A DNA stretch of 42,551 bases from Bacillus sp. 7884-1. Its GTDB lineage: Bacteria > Bacillota > Bacilli > Bacillales > Cytobacillaceae. This document shows, one piece after another, positions 31,264 through 39,211 of this stretch. The translations under genes and the position numbers were made by a program. Each line of letters opens with the position of its first letter. Position 1 is the stretch's first letter. A model generated the notes under the pieces. That model was given only the letters and a program-made list of their open reading frames with translations, was not told where the DNA came from and ran no database searches. The stretch spans positions 1 through 42,551 of the forward strand of contig NZ_NPDD01000145.1 of assembly GCF_002272245.1 (NCBI RefSeq), read 5' to 3'.

Positions 31264-32515
31264 ACATGACTTCATTTCGCTTCTTCAAATAGCGATACAA
31301 AATAATACTAAAGACAGAACATAATAACCCACAGACTCCAATGAATAGAAACCCTGCTTGAAATCCTCTCATCAGACCCATTTCAGCTCCAAGAAGACTT
31401 GTAAACCATCTTTTAAAAAATTCAATCATCGCTCCCAAGAATAAATTACTGATAACGACCACAATGCCCATAATCGTTACAGTAACGGTAATAGCAGCAT
31501 CAATACCATTAGGATATCTTTTAGCAAGCAATGCCATTACGGTCGGATAAACCGGAGCAATTCCAAATCCAGCTGCTGCATATAACCATACACCCGATGA
31601 TCCCAATAATGTAGCTATAATGGTCGTAATTCCAGCAAGACCAGAAAATATAATGATAGAAATCATAAATCCTATTTTATCGGTTATAAATCCTAGAAGT
31701 AATCTTCCTATCATAAAACAGAGGAAAAAAATAGATAACATCCCAGAAGCTGCTGTTGAACTCCATTGAAAAGATCTTTCAAGAAAGTTAACAAGCCAGC
31801 CGGCAATCGACAGTTCCACAATAACCCCAAACGACAGAATGATAATAATGAACCAAGCTACTCGGTCCTTTAAAAACATCTTTATAGGCAGTCGGTCGTG
31901 AGTAGTTGTTTGATTCACTGGTAGCGTACTAAATAATGCAGGAATCATAGGGATGATACATAAGGAAAGCATGACAAAATACATTCCCTGCCAGCCTAGC
32001 TCACGCCCACCCAAAAAAGTCATACCCATTAAACCCGCTGCCATCAAAGGGGCAGCCGTCGAACTAAGTCCATAAAAGAAATGAGATAAGTTCATCATAA
32101 AGCCAGTGTTTTTCGTAAAAATTCTCGCAGCCAATATCGCTAACGCAATTTCTAACATTCCGTTTCCTAAATACATAATGAAATAAGAAACGGAAAAAAA
32201 GGCAAAATTACTAGAAAAATAAATGAAAACACCTGAAATCGCCATAGTTCCAAAGGCTATCAGACTCGTAATCTTAATCCCGACTTTAGATGAGAAAGCA
32301 CCAGTAAAGCTGCAAGCAATTAAAAAACCAATTGAATTAATGGCTAATAGAAAACCAACCTGCAGCTCATCGATTCCATAATCGATTTGCATTTGAGGAA
32401 TCGCTGGTCCCTTGATATTTTCAGATAACCCAAAAACTAGATATCCTAGAAAAATAACAAAAAATGAAAGTGGTATGTATTTCTTTACCGGTTGAGTTTG
32501 TGGCAATGTTTGCAT
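31262..32515 (-). CDS. MFS transporter, sugar/FucP-like group
   Basis: A 417-aa twelve-helix transporter. It has NIKGPAIPQMQIDYGID after helix 1 and GLSSTAAPLMAAGLMG in helix 5, and ITDKIGFMISI between helices 8 and 9. This resembles FucP/sugar:H+ symporters and YfkL-type proteins; the substrate is unknown. ATG follows GAAGGGATATATACT. It lies directly downstream of phzF (24 bases) and may be co-transcribed with it. Confidence 0.82.
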   Translation of the reverse strand: MQTLPQTQPVKKYIPLSFFVIFLGYLVFGLSENIKGPAIPQMQIDYGIDELQVGFLLAINSIGFLIACSFTGAFSSKVGIKITSLIAFGTMAISGVFIYFSSNFAFFSVSYFIMYLGNGMLEIALAILAARIFTKNTGFMMNLSHFFYGLSSTAAPLMAAGLMGMTFLGGRELGWQGMYFVMLSLCIIPMIPALFSTLPVNQTTTHDRLPIKMFLKDRVAWFIIIILSFGVIVELSIAGWLVNFLERSFQWSSTAASGMLSIFFLCFMIGRLLLGFITDKIGFMISIIIFSGLAGITTIIATLLGSSGVWLYAAAGFGIAPVYPTVMALLAKRYPNGIDAAITVTVTIMGIVVVISNLFLGAMIEFFKRWFTSLLGAEMGLMRGFQAGFLFIGVCGLLCSVFSIILYRYLKKRNEVM

Positions 32516-32539
32516 AGTATATATCCCTTCACTTGATTC

Positions 32540-33403
32540 TTAATACCACTTACCTTCTGAAACTACAATTACTTGCCCGCCGACTTGGATGAGATAATGA
32601 TTATCTATCTTTTTGGCATTTATTTTTAGTAGTGATGGTCTGCCAATAAAAGCACCTTGTTCAACACGATAGTTTATTTCATGGGAGTTAAAAAAGTTAT
32701 GTACCAATAAATATCCTGCTAAATTCCCATTAGCACTTCCTGTTGCTGGGTCTTCTAAATATCCTGAATTACACATAAACAATCTTACGTTAAGATCATT
32801 TTCAGGGCTTGTCGTTTCGGTTGTAAAAACAAGTAGGTTAACTTCTCCAATATCCTTTAAGAGTTTCTCATAAGCACCATGATTAATTTTGCAACGACTT
32901 ACAGCATCCAATGAATTCAAATGGACTATTACACTTGGTAATCCAGTTGTTACAACTTGTATCGGAAAATCAGTATTGATATCTTCTTGATTAATTTGTA
33001 GTATAGCTGCAATTCTATCAATCTCCACATTTGCACCAAATTCAGGTTGGTTTTGGGTCATCCAGGCGTATTGATCTTCAAACACAACTGGTATTTGCCC
33101 AACAGGTAAATTAAGTTTAATTTCACTACTTTCTGAACGGTCTAATAAGTTCTTGATAACATAGGCTGTTCCTAGGGTTGGATGTCCTGCAAAAGGTAAT
33201 TCAGAATCAGGAGAGAAAATCTTAACATCATATCCTCCATTATCCTGTAATTCAGACATAATAAAGGTTGTTTCTGAAAAGTTCATTTCTCTAGCAATTT
33301 TTTGCATTTCGGTTGGTTCCATTTCCCCCTCTGGAATAAAAACAGCTAGTTGATTTCCCTCATATTTGTTTTCGGCAAACACATCCACAATATAAAACTT
33401 CAT
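32540..33403 (-). CDS. PhzF family isomerase
   Basis: A 287-aa protein of the PhzF/diaminopimelate-epimerase-fold family. The N-terminal half has VDVFAENKYEGNQLAVF and MNFSETTFI, where the Glu is the general acid/base. The C-terminal half has GYLEDPATGSANGNLAGYL, the second signature. No phenazine genes are nearby, so it is one of the many generic PhzF-like isomerases. ATG 33403 follows AAAGGGGTC; an ATG two codons earlier lies too near the site. Confidence 0.88.
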   Translation of the reverse strand: MKFYIVDVFAENKYEGNQLAVFIPEGEMEPTEMQKIAREMNFSETTFIMSELQDNGGYDVKIFSPDSELPFAGHPTLGTAYVIKNLLDRSESSEIKLNLPVGQIPVVFEDQYAWMTQNQPEFGANVEIDRIAAILQINQEDINTDFPIQVVTTGLPSVIVHLNSLDAVSRCKINHGAYEKLLKDIGEVNLLVFTTETTSPENDLNVRLFMCNSGYLEDPATGSANGNLAGYLLVHNFFNSHEINYRVEQGAFIGRPSLLKINAKKIDNHYLIQVGGQVIVVSEGKWY

Positions 33404-33450
33404 TATCATGACCCCTTTCTGAGTACTTCAATTATGGTGAAAAACAAAGA

Positions 33451-34110
33451 TCAACAGCAATAATCATAAGGATGCAGCGGTGGATTTGCAGGAAGCAGCC
33501 ATTTCGGTTTGAATAATGGGTCCCGCCAATGCCATGCACTTAAAGCAGCTGCACATGCATCGATGATATGGCTTTCTTCCACAATAGATTTAGGAAGCTG
33601 GGTTAATTGCTGCTCACCCAACCAGTTTCTAATAAAACATCTCGATGACAAGTCTTGTTTATATTTCAAAACATATGGGAAATCCTCTTGAGGAAGTCTC
33701 GATCCAATGGTGGCACCTGGGTGAACTTCGACAATGGAGATTGGATTGAAAGTCTTCAAATTTTCAATTTCTCTTGTAAGTTTTATCCCTCTCAATGTAA
33801 GATAGACCATTCGATTGAGAGTGGGAGGCATGATGGAACCAGATTTCATTCCCAGCGAAATAATAAACTGTCTCAGCAGCTTATCCCCTTGTCTGTCTCC
33901 GCCGCCATCCTCATAGGATAATGGGGCATCCATTCCGATGATAACTTCATCTTTCTTACTTTGAGTCTGAATTTCTTCTAATATTTCAAAATCACTTACA
34001 TCACTCATTAGTTTGAGAAATTTTAATTCTCTATCCTGTTTTTCAAATAACGATAAAACCGTATCTTTATGATTACTTGGCCCTGACAAATCAATACCTA
34101 TCACTCTCAT
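33451..34110 (-). CDS. DUF429 protein (RNase H-like fold)
   Basis: A 219-aa protein of DUF429. It begins MRVIGIDLSGPSNHKDT, where the first Asp fits the RNase H-like fold. IIGMDAPLSY and SIVEVHPGATIGSRLP follow, then HIIDACAAALSAWHW. All four conserved acidic positions appear kept. The function of the family is not settled. ATG 34110 follows GCGAGATTGATT. The gene lies 47 bases upstream of phzF. Confidence 0.84.
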   Translation of the reverse strand: MRVIGIDLSGPSNHKDTVLSLFEKQDRELKFLKLMSDVSDFEILEEIQTQSKKDEVIIGMDAPLSYEDGGGDRQGDKLLRQFIISLGMKSGSIMPPTLNRMVYLTLRGIKLTREIENLKTFNPISIVEVHPGATIGSRLPQEDFPYVLKYKQDLSSRCFIRNWLGEQQLTQLPKSIVEESHIIDACAAALSAWHWRDPLFKPKWLLPANPPLHPYDYCC

Positions 34111-34166
34111 AATCAATCTCGCTTTCAGTCAATCTTGAAATATCTATGGAAAAATGTTTATGTCAG

Positions 34167-34310
34167 CTACTTTTTTATAATCTTACCAACATTACCTTCA
34201 AACGTCACGATTAATCTCTTCTCTATTTCTCAAAAAGTTTATACATCAAGCCCACTTATTATGGCATCTATTTTATTTGAACTATTTATCTTAACCTCAA
34301 AAAATAATCC
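34167..34310 (-). pseudogene. Possible decayed coding fragment
   Basis: One frame reads GLFFEVKINSSNKIDAIISG, then LDV, stop, TF, stop, EIEKRLIVTFEGNVGKIIKK and a final stop. The residue pattern looks like a degraded protein C-terminus, with stops where Tyr and Ser-type codons would fit. I cannot name a family. It could be chance. The gap 34111-34348 otherwise holds only the terminator at its right end. Confidence 0.3.
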
Positions 34311-34339
34311 CTGGATATGAATGTATCCAAGGATTATTT
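34302..34339. terminator. Terminator after the membrane protein gene
   Basis: AAATAATCC-C-TGGATA pairs with TATCCA-A-GGATTATTT with one mismatch around TGAATG. It sits ten bases beyond the stop at 34349. Confidence 0.8.
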
Positions 34340-34348
34340 ATATTATGC

Positions 34349-35236
34349 CTACAAGTTAATTACGATATCGCTGTTCACTTTATCATGGATATTTTTAAAT
34401 ATAATGATAGAAGAAAGAATCGTAATCAAGTTAATAGTTGGGATAATGAATATTACTGGAACTACATTAACACCCGCCAGCGCCATTCCGATGATTTTAC
34501 CTGAAAGAGCGGTCATTAAAAGGGATAAAAAAACAAAATAAATCGAACCTAAAAAATAACCAATCGGAACTCTTTTAATCAAAAAGACCCCTGATATAAA
34601 CGAGATTGGTAAAAAAAGTGCTAAATCAAAGCCCTGCACAATTAGGGTTGTATAATGATCTAAATCGATTGGAATCCCTTCTTTATATAGGGGTGGAACG
34701 ACAACCTGTAGCCACAAACTACCGATAACTACGGCGTTAAAGATTAAAAATCCACCTAAAAACTTAACAGGCAGCCTTGAATGAAAATACTTACTAAGGT
34801 TCTCAAAATATAGTGGAAATATCGTTAAAATCAGTGCAAAGAAACTCGCCGATAATAGAAGGACATATACTAAAAACAATGGATTAAACATCGCCATAGC
34901 TAAATAAAAGAGGTAGGTAAGGAAGAAATAGAGCAGCGATCCTGAAAGCATTATTCTCCCCTTTAATGAACCTTTTCTTGCAAAATATAGTGCATTCAAA
35001 AGCAATGGGATGGCAATGAATAATGTAACAACATCCTGTGCGATTCCTTGAATTGCTACATCAGCTGACATATCCTGATAAATACCTTTACCGAAAATCG
35101 TGACTGTTTCACCGCGTATAGAAATATGCTCATATTCTCCAGGGCCGCTCTTTGAAAAGATTCCTGCAGTTGTAGCAATTATAGCTAAGATAGATATGCT
35201 ATAAACTAGCAAACTGACAGCCTTTTTATACTTCAT
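34349..35236 (-). CDS. Polytopic membrane protein of unknown function
   Basis: A 295-aa protein with about eight hydrophobic segments. After the first segment lies a ~45-residue outside loop (GPGEYEHISIRGETVTIFGK). The remaining helices are closely spaced. There is no transporter motif, no Cys, and no enzymatic signature that I recognise. The ATG has a weak site. It is flanked by terminators, so it is monocistronic. Confidence 0.7.
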   Translation of the reverse strand: MKYKKAVSLLVYSISILAIIATTAGIFSKSGPGEYEHISIRGETVTIFGKGIYQDMSADVAIQGIAQDVVTLFIAIPLLLNALYFARKGSLKGRIMLSGSLLYFFLTYLFYLAMAMFNPLFLVYVLLLSASFFALILTIFPLYFENLSKYFHSRLPVKFLGGFLIFNAVVIGSLWLQVVVPPLYKEGIPIDLDHYTTLIVQGFDLALFLPISFISGVFLIKRVPIGYFLGSIYFVFLSLLMTALSGKIIGMALAGVNVVPVIFIIPTINLITILSSIIIFKNIHDKVNSDIVINL

Positions 35237-35372
35237 TTTTGATTCCCACCCTTAGAATAATGTTTTAGAATCAGAACAACTCCATTCACATTCATTATAT
35301 AGACATATTAAGGAAATTGAGGTAAATATTATGACGATATTTCTAAAAATTATGTTATTTTAATTTGGGCAA

Positions 35373-35409
35373 AAAAAATCCCAGATAATAATATATCCAG
35401 GGGGATTTT
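35373..35409 (-). terminator. Terminator after the GNAT gene
   Basis: AAAATCCC pairs with GGGGATTTT; inner AGATA/TATCC pairing adds stability with a small bulge. On the minus strand a T run follows. It lies 22 bases after the stop at 35431. Confidence 0.75.
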
Positions 35410-35430
35410 CTTAAGGATTACAAATAAATA

Positions 35431-35931
35431 TTAGCTTAAAATTTTATAATATATAACGGTGGTATCCAGCTCTCCTTCACCTGAAAGGGCAAAGTGAGGA
35501 ATTTTTCCCGCGGGGATATAACCAAGTGATTGATAAAGCAGATTGGAAGGGTCCCCTTCCCTTGTATCAAGGACAAGTAATGTCCTACTTTCATTGATTG
35601 CTCTTTCTTCGGCCACTTTCATTAAGCTCCGGGCAACACCCTTTCGTCTAGCATTTGGACACGTCATTAGCTTAGCAATTTCTGCTCGATGAAGACCATT
35701 CTGCTTTGTACAAAAATGTACCTGGATTGTACCAACAATTTCGTCATCGATTTTTGCGATAAATAAGATGACATCTGATTTTAATGCAGAATGCCAATAT
35801 TGTCTTGCATCTGCTAGCTTCATAGGCGGTAAAAAGCCTATTGAAGCCCCATCATCTACCACCTTCACCAAAAGTTCAGAGAGTTGATCTATATGAGACT
35901 CGATGGATTCAATTTCTTCAATTTTTAGCAT
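35431..35931 (-). CDS. GNAT family N-acetyltransferase
   Basis: A 166-aa GNAT enzyme. Motif A is IAKLMTCPNARRKGVARSLM; the C-terminal part has LVLDTREGDPSNLLYQSLGY, as in Bacillus GNATs with N-acetyl-amino-acid-like substrates. Substrate unknown. ATG 35931 lies after AGAGGTGTTCAGT; a GTG three codons earlier is inside the site. Confidence 0.87.
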   Translation of the reverse strand: MLKIEEIESIESHIDQLSELLVKVVDDGASIGFLPPMKLADARQYWHSALKSDVILFIAKIDDEIVGTIQVHFCTKQNGLHRAEIAKLMTCPNARRKGVARSLMKVAEERAINESRTLLVLDTREGDPSNLLYQSLGYIPAGKIPHFALSGEGELDTTVIYYKILS

Positions 35932-36016
35932 ACTGAACACCTCTATCAGAATAATTTGATACTCAAAATTATTATTAATATAATGAAGATTATACGATGG
36001 AAAAAAGGGGTTGCCA

Positions 36017-36433
36017 ATGATTTCTAATAATGAATCTCATCATCAACTGAGGAGAACATATTTTATAGGGGTTATCATCACGGTTCTACTGGGCCTTGCA
36101 TCCAGAAAATTTGGCTATCTATTATTCTCCTTTTTGGCAGAGAATGCTGGAGATGTCCTTTGGGCGATGATAGTTTATTTCGGATTTCGCTTCTTATTTT
36201 TGAAAAAAAGCATGTTAACAGCGATATTCCTCAGTATTTTGTTAAGCTTCGGTATTGAATTCAGTCAGCTGTATCAAGAAGATTGGATCAATCAGATTCG
36301 CGGAACTTTGCTGGGAGCGTTGATTTTGGGTAAAGGCTTCCTTCTTGTTGATTTAATTCGATATACAACAGGAATTGTCATTGCCTCTAGCCTGGATCGT
36401 TTAATAATCCAAAAAAAACAGAAGAACAAATAA
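36017..36433 (+). CDS. DUF2809 membrane protein
   Basis: A 138-aa protein with about four helices. DUF2809 traits are present: LLGLASRKF near the start, ENAGDVLWAMIVYFGFRFLF in the second helix region, and FGIEFSQLYQEDWINQIRGT in the third. Function is unknown. ATG 36017 follows AAGGGGTTGCCA. It runs divergently from the GNAT gene. Confidence 0.83.
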   Translation: MISNNESHHQLRRTYFIGVIITVLLGLASRKFGYLLFSFLAENAGDVLWAMIVYFGFRFLFLKKSMLTAIFLSILLSFGIEFSQLYQEDWINQIRGTLLGALILGKGFLLVDLIRYTTGIVIASSLDRLIIQKKQKNK

Positions 36434-36472
36434 ATCATAGAAAGAATGCAAATATCAGGCATTTTTAGAGCA

Positions 36473-36500
36473 ATAAAAAAAAGGCTGCGTGCCGCAGCCT
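36473..36500. terminator. Bidirectional terminator between DUF2809 and Cys-rich genes
   Basis: AGGCTGCG and CGCAGCCT pair around TGC. On the minus strand the stem is followed by seven T residues; it lies 25 bases past the stop at 36525. Confidence 0.88.
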
Positions 36501-36524
36501 AGGGTTCAAAATGATAGTATTTTG

Positions 36525-36767
36525 TTAAGCGTATTTTATGCCGGCAAGCTTGATATTATGGAAATCACTGGACCCACAAGGTGTTACTGCATAGGTCATT
36601 TCACAATTTGGGCAGTTCATAACAACTGTTTCTAACGTAAACATTTCTCCACATTCGCAGTTAATTTCATGCGCCACTGTTGGTGCAAGTTTATCTTTTC
36701 CTTTACTTTTTACATGATCAACGATGTCTTTTCCATCTCTAATATGTGATGAACAACCACAGCTCAT
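36525..36767 (-). CDS. Small Cys-rich putative zinc-ribbon protein
   Basis: An 80-aa protein with seven Cys: Cys3 and Cys5 (MSCGCSSH), Cys37 and Cys39 (NCECGEMF), Cys52 and Cys55 (NCPNCEMTY), Cys64 (PCGSS). The central CxC plus CxxC could hold one zinc as a ribbon, with the N-terminal CGC as a second metal or redox site. No DNA-binding or enzyme domain. TTGGAGGGTTAAAA precedes ATG. The family is conserved in Bacillus, but I know no function. Confidence 0.75.
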   Translation of the reverse strand: MSCGCSSHIRDGKDIVDHVKSKGKDKLAPTVAHEINCECGEMFTLETVVMNCPNCEMTYAVTPCGSSDFHNIKLAGIKYA

Positions 36768-36884
36768 TTTTAACCCTCCAAGAATGCAAAGTAAATTACC
36801 TAGTAGAATAAGAGTAGCATGGGAAATTGAACTTCAATCACCCTAAAATCAAACAGATTATGAATTTTATCCATCTAAAAATAT

Positions 36885-36919
36885 AAAAAAAGAAGACTTC
36901 TAAACTAGATGTCTTCTTT
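36885..36919 (-). terminator. Terminator after the 49-aa gene
   Basis: AAAGAAGAC pairs with GTCTTCTTT around a 13-base loop. On the minus strand a T run follows. It lies 20 bases past the stop at 36939. Confidence 0.82.
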
Positions 36920-36938
36920 GAAAATTTATTTTTTTTGT

Positions 36939-37088
36939 TTAATGTACTTTAATCATTTCAAAAATATCCTCATCATGGTGAACTCTTGTATGCTTGGATT
37001 CAATCCGTTCAAATTCTTCAATCTCTACATTATACATTGACTCGCCAAACCACCAGTTTTTGAATTCAAGAAAAAATTCTGTCAGCAT
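36939..37088 (-). CDS. Small acidic protein, 49 aa, unknown function
   Basis: The product begins MLTEFFLEFKNWWFGESMYN and then becomes acidic, with HTRVHHDEDIFEMIKVH at the end. AACTGGAGGAATCAAG lies right before ATG 37088, and a terminator follows, so this is a real small gene. The frame can be read further upstream, but that part lacks a site and contains the palindrome at 37138. No family recognised. Confidence 0.65.
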   Translation of the reverse strand: MLTEFFLEFKNWWFGESMYNVEIEEFERIESKHTRVHHDEDIFEMIKVH

Positions 37089-37137
37089 CTTGATTCCTCC
37101 AGTTACGGTTATTGGATTTCTTATACTCTTATTATAC

Positions 37138-37155
37138 ATGTGAAGCGCTTCACAT
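37138..37155 (-). promoter_or_regulatory. 18-bp perfect palindrome (LacI-type operator) upstream of the 49-aa gene
   Basis: ATGTGAAGCGCTTCACAT is a perfect palindrome with a central CG, as in LacI/GalR-family operators. It is two residues short in spacing of a canonical CcpA cre site (TGxAAGCGCTTxCA). A second half (GGAAGCGCTT) lies just beyond. On the minus strand a TATAAT directly follows, so the palindrome would fill the -35/-10 spacer and repress. Confidence 0.6.
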
Positions 37156-37226
37156 AAAAGCGCTTCCATAATAGACGGAATAGGAAAATAATAGTGAATA
37201 ATTAGAAAATAGTGGGAGTCCTAGAT

Positions 37227-37676
37227 TTATATAGATTTCCATTCATATAGAATATCTGCTAAATTTTCTTCATTTTCATGCCCAGTGCCAATCAATTTAA
37301 ATCCATGTTTTTCATAGAATCGTTGTGCAACTTTGTTCACTTCAAACGTATATAGTGTTAATCTTCCCATTGAATTGCGTTTAGCTTTATCGAGTAATGT
37401 TTGGCCTAATCCAATTCCTTGATAATCAATATGAATATAGAGCTGACTTATTTCAGTATGATTATAGGCAATCATTCCAACTACTTTAAGATCCATTAAC
37501 GCTAAATCTATTTGAAAGTTTTTAGCCAATATATGATTTAAAAAGTTTACGTGATTTTCAAAACTGTGAATATCCTTCTGACCAATAGCCTTTTCTTTAC
37601 TCTCTCTCCACATTTTCACTGTTTGTTCTGCATATTTCGGGTCAAACTGAGTAATGATGATTTTGTGTTTCTGCAT
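37227..37676 (-). CDS. GNAT family N-acetyltransferase
   Basis: A 149-aa GNAT enzyme. Motif A is SQLYIHIDYQGIGLGQTLLD (Q-x-x-G-x-G), then LTLYTFEVNKVAQRFYEKHGF in near form at the C-terminal strand. Its acceptor is unknown. GAGGGGATCGGTT precedes the ATG. RidA lies 48 bases upstream, and the two may share a transcript. Confidence 0.87.
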   Translation of the reverse strand: MQKHKIIITQFDPKYAEQTVKMWRESKEKAIGQKDIHSFENHVNFLNHILAKNFQIDLALMDLKVVGMIAYNHTEISQLYIHIDYQGIGLGQTLLDKAKRNSMGRLTLYTFEVNKVAQRFYEKHGFKLIGTGHENEENLADILYEWKSI

Positions 37677-37724
37677 AACCGATCCCCTCGATTTTGTTTG
37701 GAACGGATTCCGTTCCCCTTTTTA

Positions 37725-38132
37725 TTATTTTTTATCTACTGCAGCTACTGCCTCTATTTCTACCAACTGATTTCTATATCCCAACACCGTAACCCCTGAT
37801 AACGTACTTGGAACATCATGATCACCAAATTCTTTTCTAATCGTTTCCCAAGCGGTAACTAGATCTTTTTGATTTTGAGTAGCAACGAGTACTCTTGTAT
37901 AGACGATGTCTTCCAATGAAGCCCCGCATTCCTTCATTGCTTCTTTTAAGTTTTCCACACAAAGGTTTGCTTGCATTTCAACATCACTTGAATCAGGTAC
38001 GATTCCCTCTTTTGTAAGCGGGCAGGCACCAGCTAGAAAGAGAATGTCCATACCCGCTGGAATTCGACTTGCGTAGGCATAGTCGACTTGGGCTAAATTG
38101 GCAGAATGAATGAGTGATATTTTTTTGGTCAT
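37725..38132 (-). CDS. RidA family (YjgF/UK114) protein
   Basis: A 135-aa RidA-type protein. It has LAGACPLTKEGIVP, VENLKEAMKECGASLEDIVY and TRVLVATQNQ, where the Arg position that binds the imine carboxylate in RidA is kept. RidA members deaminate reactive enamine/imine intermediates. Some family members have other roles, so the substrate is open. GAGGAGGACAGTAAAA precedes ATG. Confidence 0.87.
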   Translation of the reverse strand: MTKKISLIHSANLAQVDYAYASRIPAGMDILFLAGACPLTKEGIVPDSSDVEMQANLCVENLKEAMKECGASLEDIVYTRVLVATQNQKDLVTAWETIRKEFGDHDVPSTLSGVTVLGYRNQLVEIEAVAAVDKK

Positions 38133-38251
38133 TTTTACTGTCCTCCTCTTTATTCCAATTACTATAGTGTACTTGTATCAAAGATAACAAAATTCATATA
38201 CAAAATAAAAACATTTTTACCTTTCTATTAAAAATCCACGTTTGACTAACA

Positions 38252-38279
38252 GCTTGTCCTATATAATATATGCTTGTCC
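38252..38279 (+). promoter_or_regulatory. Direct repeat of GCTTGTCC in the promoter region of the small membrane protein gene
   Basis: GCTTGTCC occurs at 38252 and 38272, exactly 20 bases apart, separated by an AT-only stretch that contains TATAAT. A TTGACT lies at 38243. A third GCTTGTCC is at 38487, after the gene. Two helical turns apart, the pair suits a dimeric regulator or duplicated promoter element. Confidence 0.35.
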
Positions 38280-38330
38280 GAATATATTATTAGCGTGAAG
38301 CAAATCACCTCAAAGAAAGGGGGGATTCGG

Positions 38331-38420
38331 ATGAATAACGCTAATTTCACTAGATTCGCTTTAGTTTTATTAATTATCTTCCTCCTCTTCATCCTCTTCA
38401 TTCTTTTAATGAACTTCTAG
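38331..38420 (+). CDS. Very small single-span membrane protein, 29 aa
   Basis: The sequence starts MNNANFTRFALVLLIIFLLF and is a single hydrophobic helix ending LMNF. AAAGGGGGGATTCGG lies before the ATG and a hairpin follows the stop, so it is very likely expressed. Its length and type match the YjcZ-like tiny membrane proteins made during sporulation in Bacillus, but it lacks their Gly/Tyr-rich head. Assignment uncertain. Confidence 0.65.
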   Translation: MNNANFTRFALVLLIIFLLFILFILLMNF

Positions 38421-38437
38421 ACTTATAGAAGGAAGCA

Positions 38438-38464
38438 TAGACCATCAATATTGGGTGGTCTTTG
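38438..38464 (+). terminator. Terminator after the 29-aa gene
   Basis: AGACCAT pairs with GTGGTCT (one wobble) around AATATTG, followed by TTTGTTT. It is 18 bases past the stop. Confidence 0.65.
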
Positions 38465-38505
38465 TTTACATAAATCTGTAAATATAGCTTGTCCATGATG
38501 AGGAA

Positions 38506-38546
38506 TAAAAGGATAGAGGACTGTTGTTTCAGTCCCCTATCCTTTT
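38506..38546 (-). terminator. Terminator after the gene at 38578-38955
   Basis: AAAAGGATAG-A-GGACTG pairs with CAGTCC-C-CTATCCTTTT around TTGTTT with one mismatch. T run on either side. Confidence 0.85.
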
Positions 38547-38577
38547 ACCTTTTATTTGCCTCTAGTTGTAATTTCAA

Positions 38578-38955
38578 TTATTTAGTAAAATCTGTGTTAG
38601 TGTTGGTCATATTTAATAACGGCAGCATTTCTTGTATCATATTTGGCAGAGATTCTGTTTGCTGAGATTGTGTTTGCTGAGATTGATTGTTATTCATCAA
38701 ACTATTAATAACGGTAAGAATTGCGATAATTGTGGTAAGATCCAGATTCCCCAGAAGATTAGATAGTGTGGTAGGAGAATTCTGTGTTGTGGAATTTTCC
38801 ATATTTTCTAAATTTTTGTTCAATCTCCTTATCTCATCGTATAATTTATTCACCGATATTTCTGTTTCTGCTTTTTGAGTCGCTAAAACTATTTCTTCCC
38901 TTCCGCTCGCCTCACTTTTTTTCCTATCTTTACTCTTTTTGGCTTCTTTACCCAA
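38578..38955 (-). CDS. Coiled-coil protein with a hydrophobic segment, 125 aa, unknown
   Basis: Residues 1-30 are highly basic and charged (KEAKKSKDRKKSEASGREE). Residues 35-60 suit a short coiled coil (NKLYDEIRRLNKNLENME). Residues ~70-88 are hydrophobic (LDLTTIIAILTVINSLMNNN). A Gln/Ser-rich tail follows with QSQQTQSQQTES. No family recognised. The start is TTG at 38955, eight bases after AAGGGG; a GTG three codons earlier is within the site. No neighbour explains it. Confidence 0.6.
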   Translation of the reverse strand: MGKEAKKSKDRKKSEASGREEIVLATQKAETEISVNKLYDEIRRLNKNLENMENSTTQNSPTTLSNLLGNLDLTTIIAILTVINSLMNNNQSQQTQSQQTESLPNMIQEMLPLLNMTNTNTDFTK

Positions 38956-39149
38956 TATGTCCACCCCTTAATATTTTTTACACAAAGATGAATGAAGGTT
39001 TGTCCAAATTATAGTATGTAGGGAAACGGTAAGGTGTATAGACAAAGGTGTAATTACAATAAAAAATGAATGGGTTCAGTTAAAACCAGGATTCTTCATT
39101 AATTAAATGGAATATGTATTCAAAGTCCTCCAACTGGAATATCTATTTA

Positions 39150-39172
39150 TCTAGAGGTTTTAAAATTCTAGA
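39150..39172 (+). promoter_or_regulatory. Inverted TCTAGA pair in front of the MDR oxidoreductase gene
   Basis: TCTAGA at 39150-39155 and again at 39167-39172 flank an AT-rich centre with TTTTAAAA. It lies about 40 bases before ATG 39212, where a repressor site would be expected. The 256-base gap 38956-39211 holds nothing else that I can support. Confidence 0.3.
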
Positions 39173-39211
39173 CATTTTTTTTGATGATAATATTTTCATT
39201 GGAGGGCATTT

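Noticed and set aside
32540..33403. Phenazine biosynthesis cluster suggested by PhzF
   Set aside because: No other phz gene is nearby, and stand-alone PhzF-like isomerases are common.
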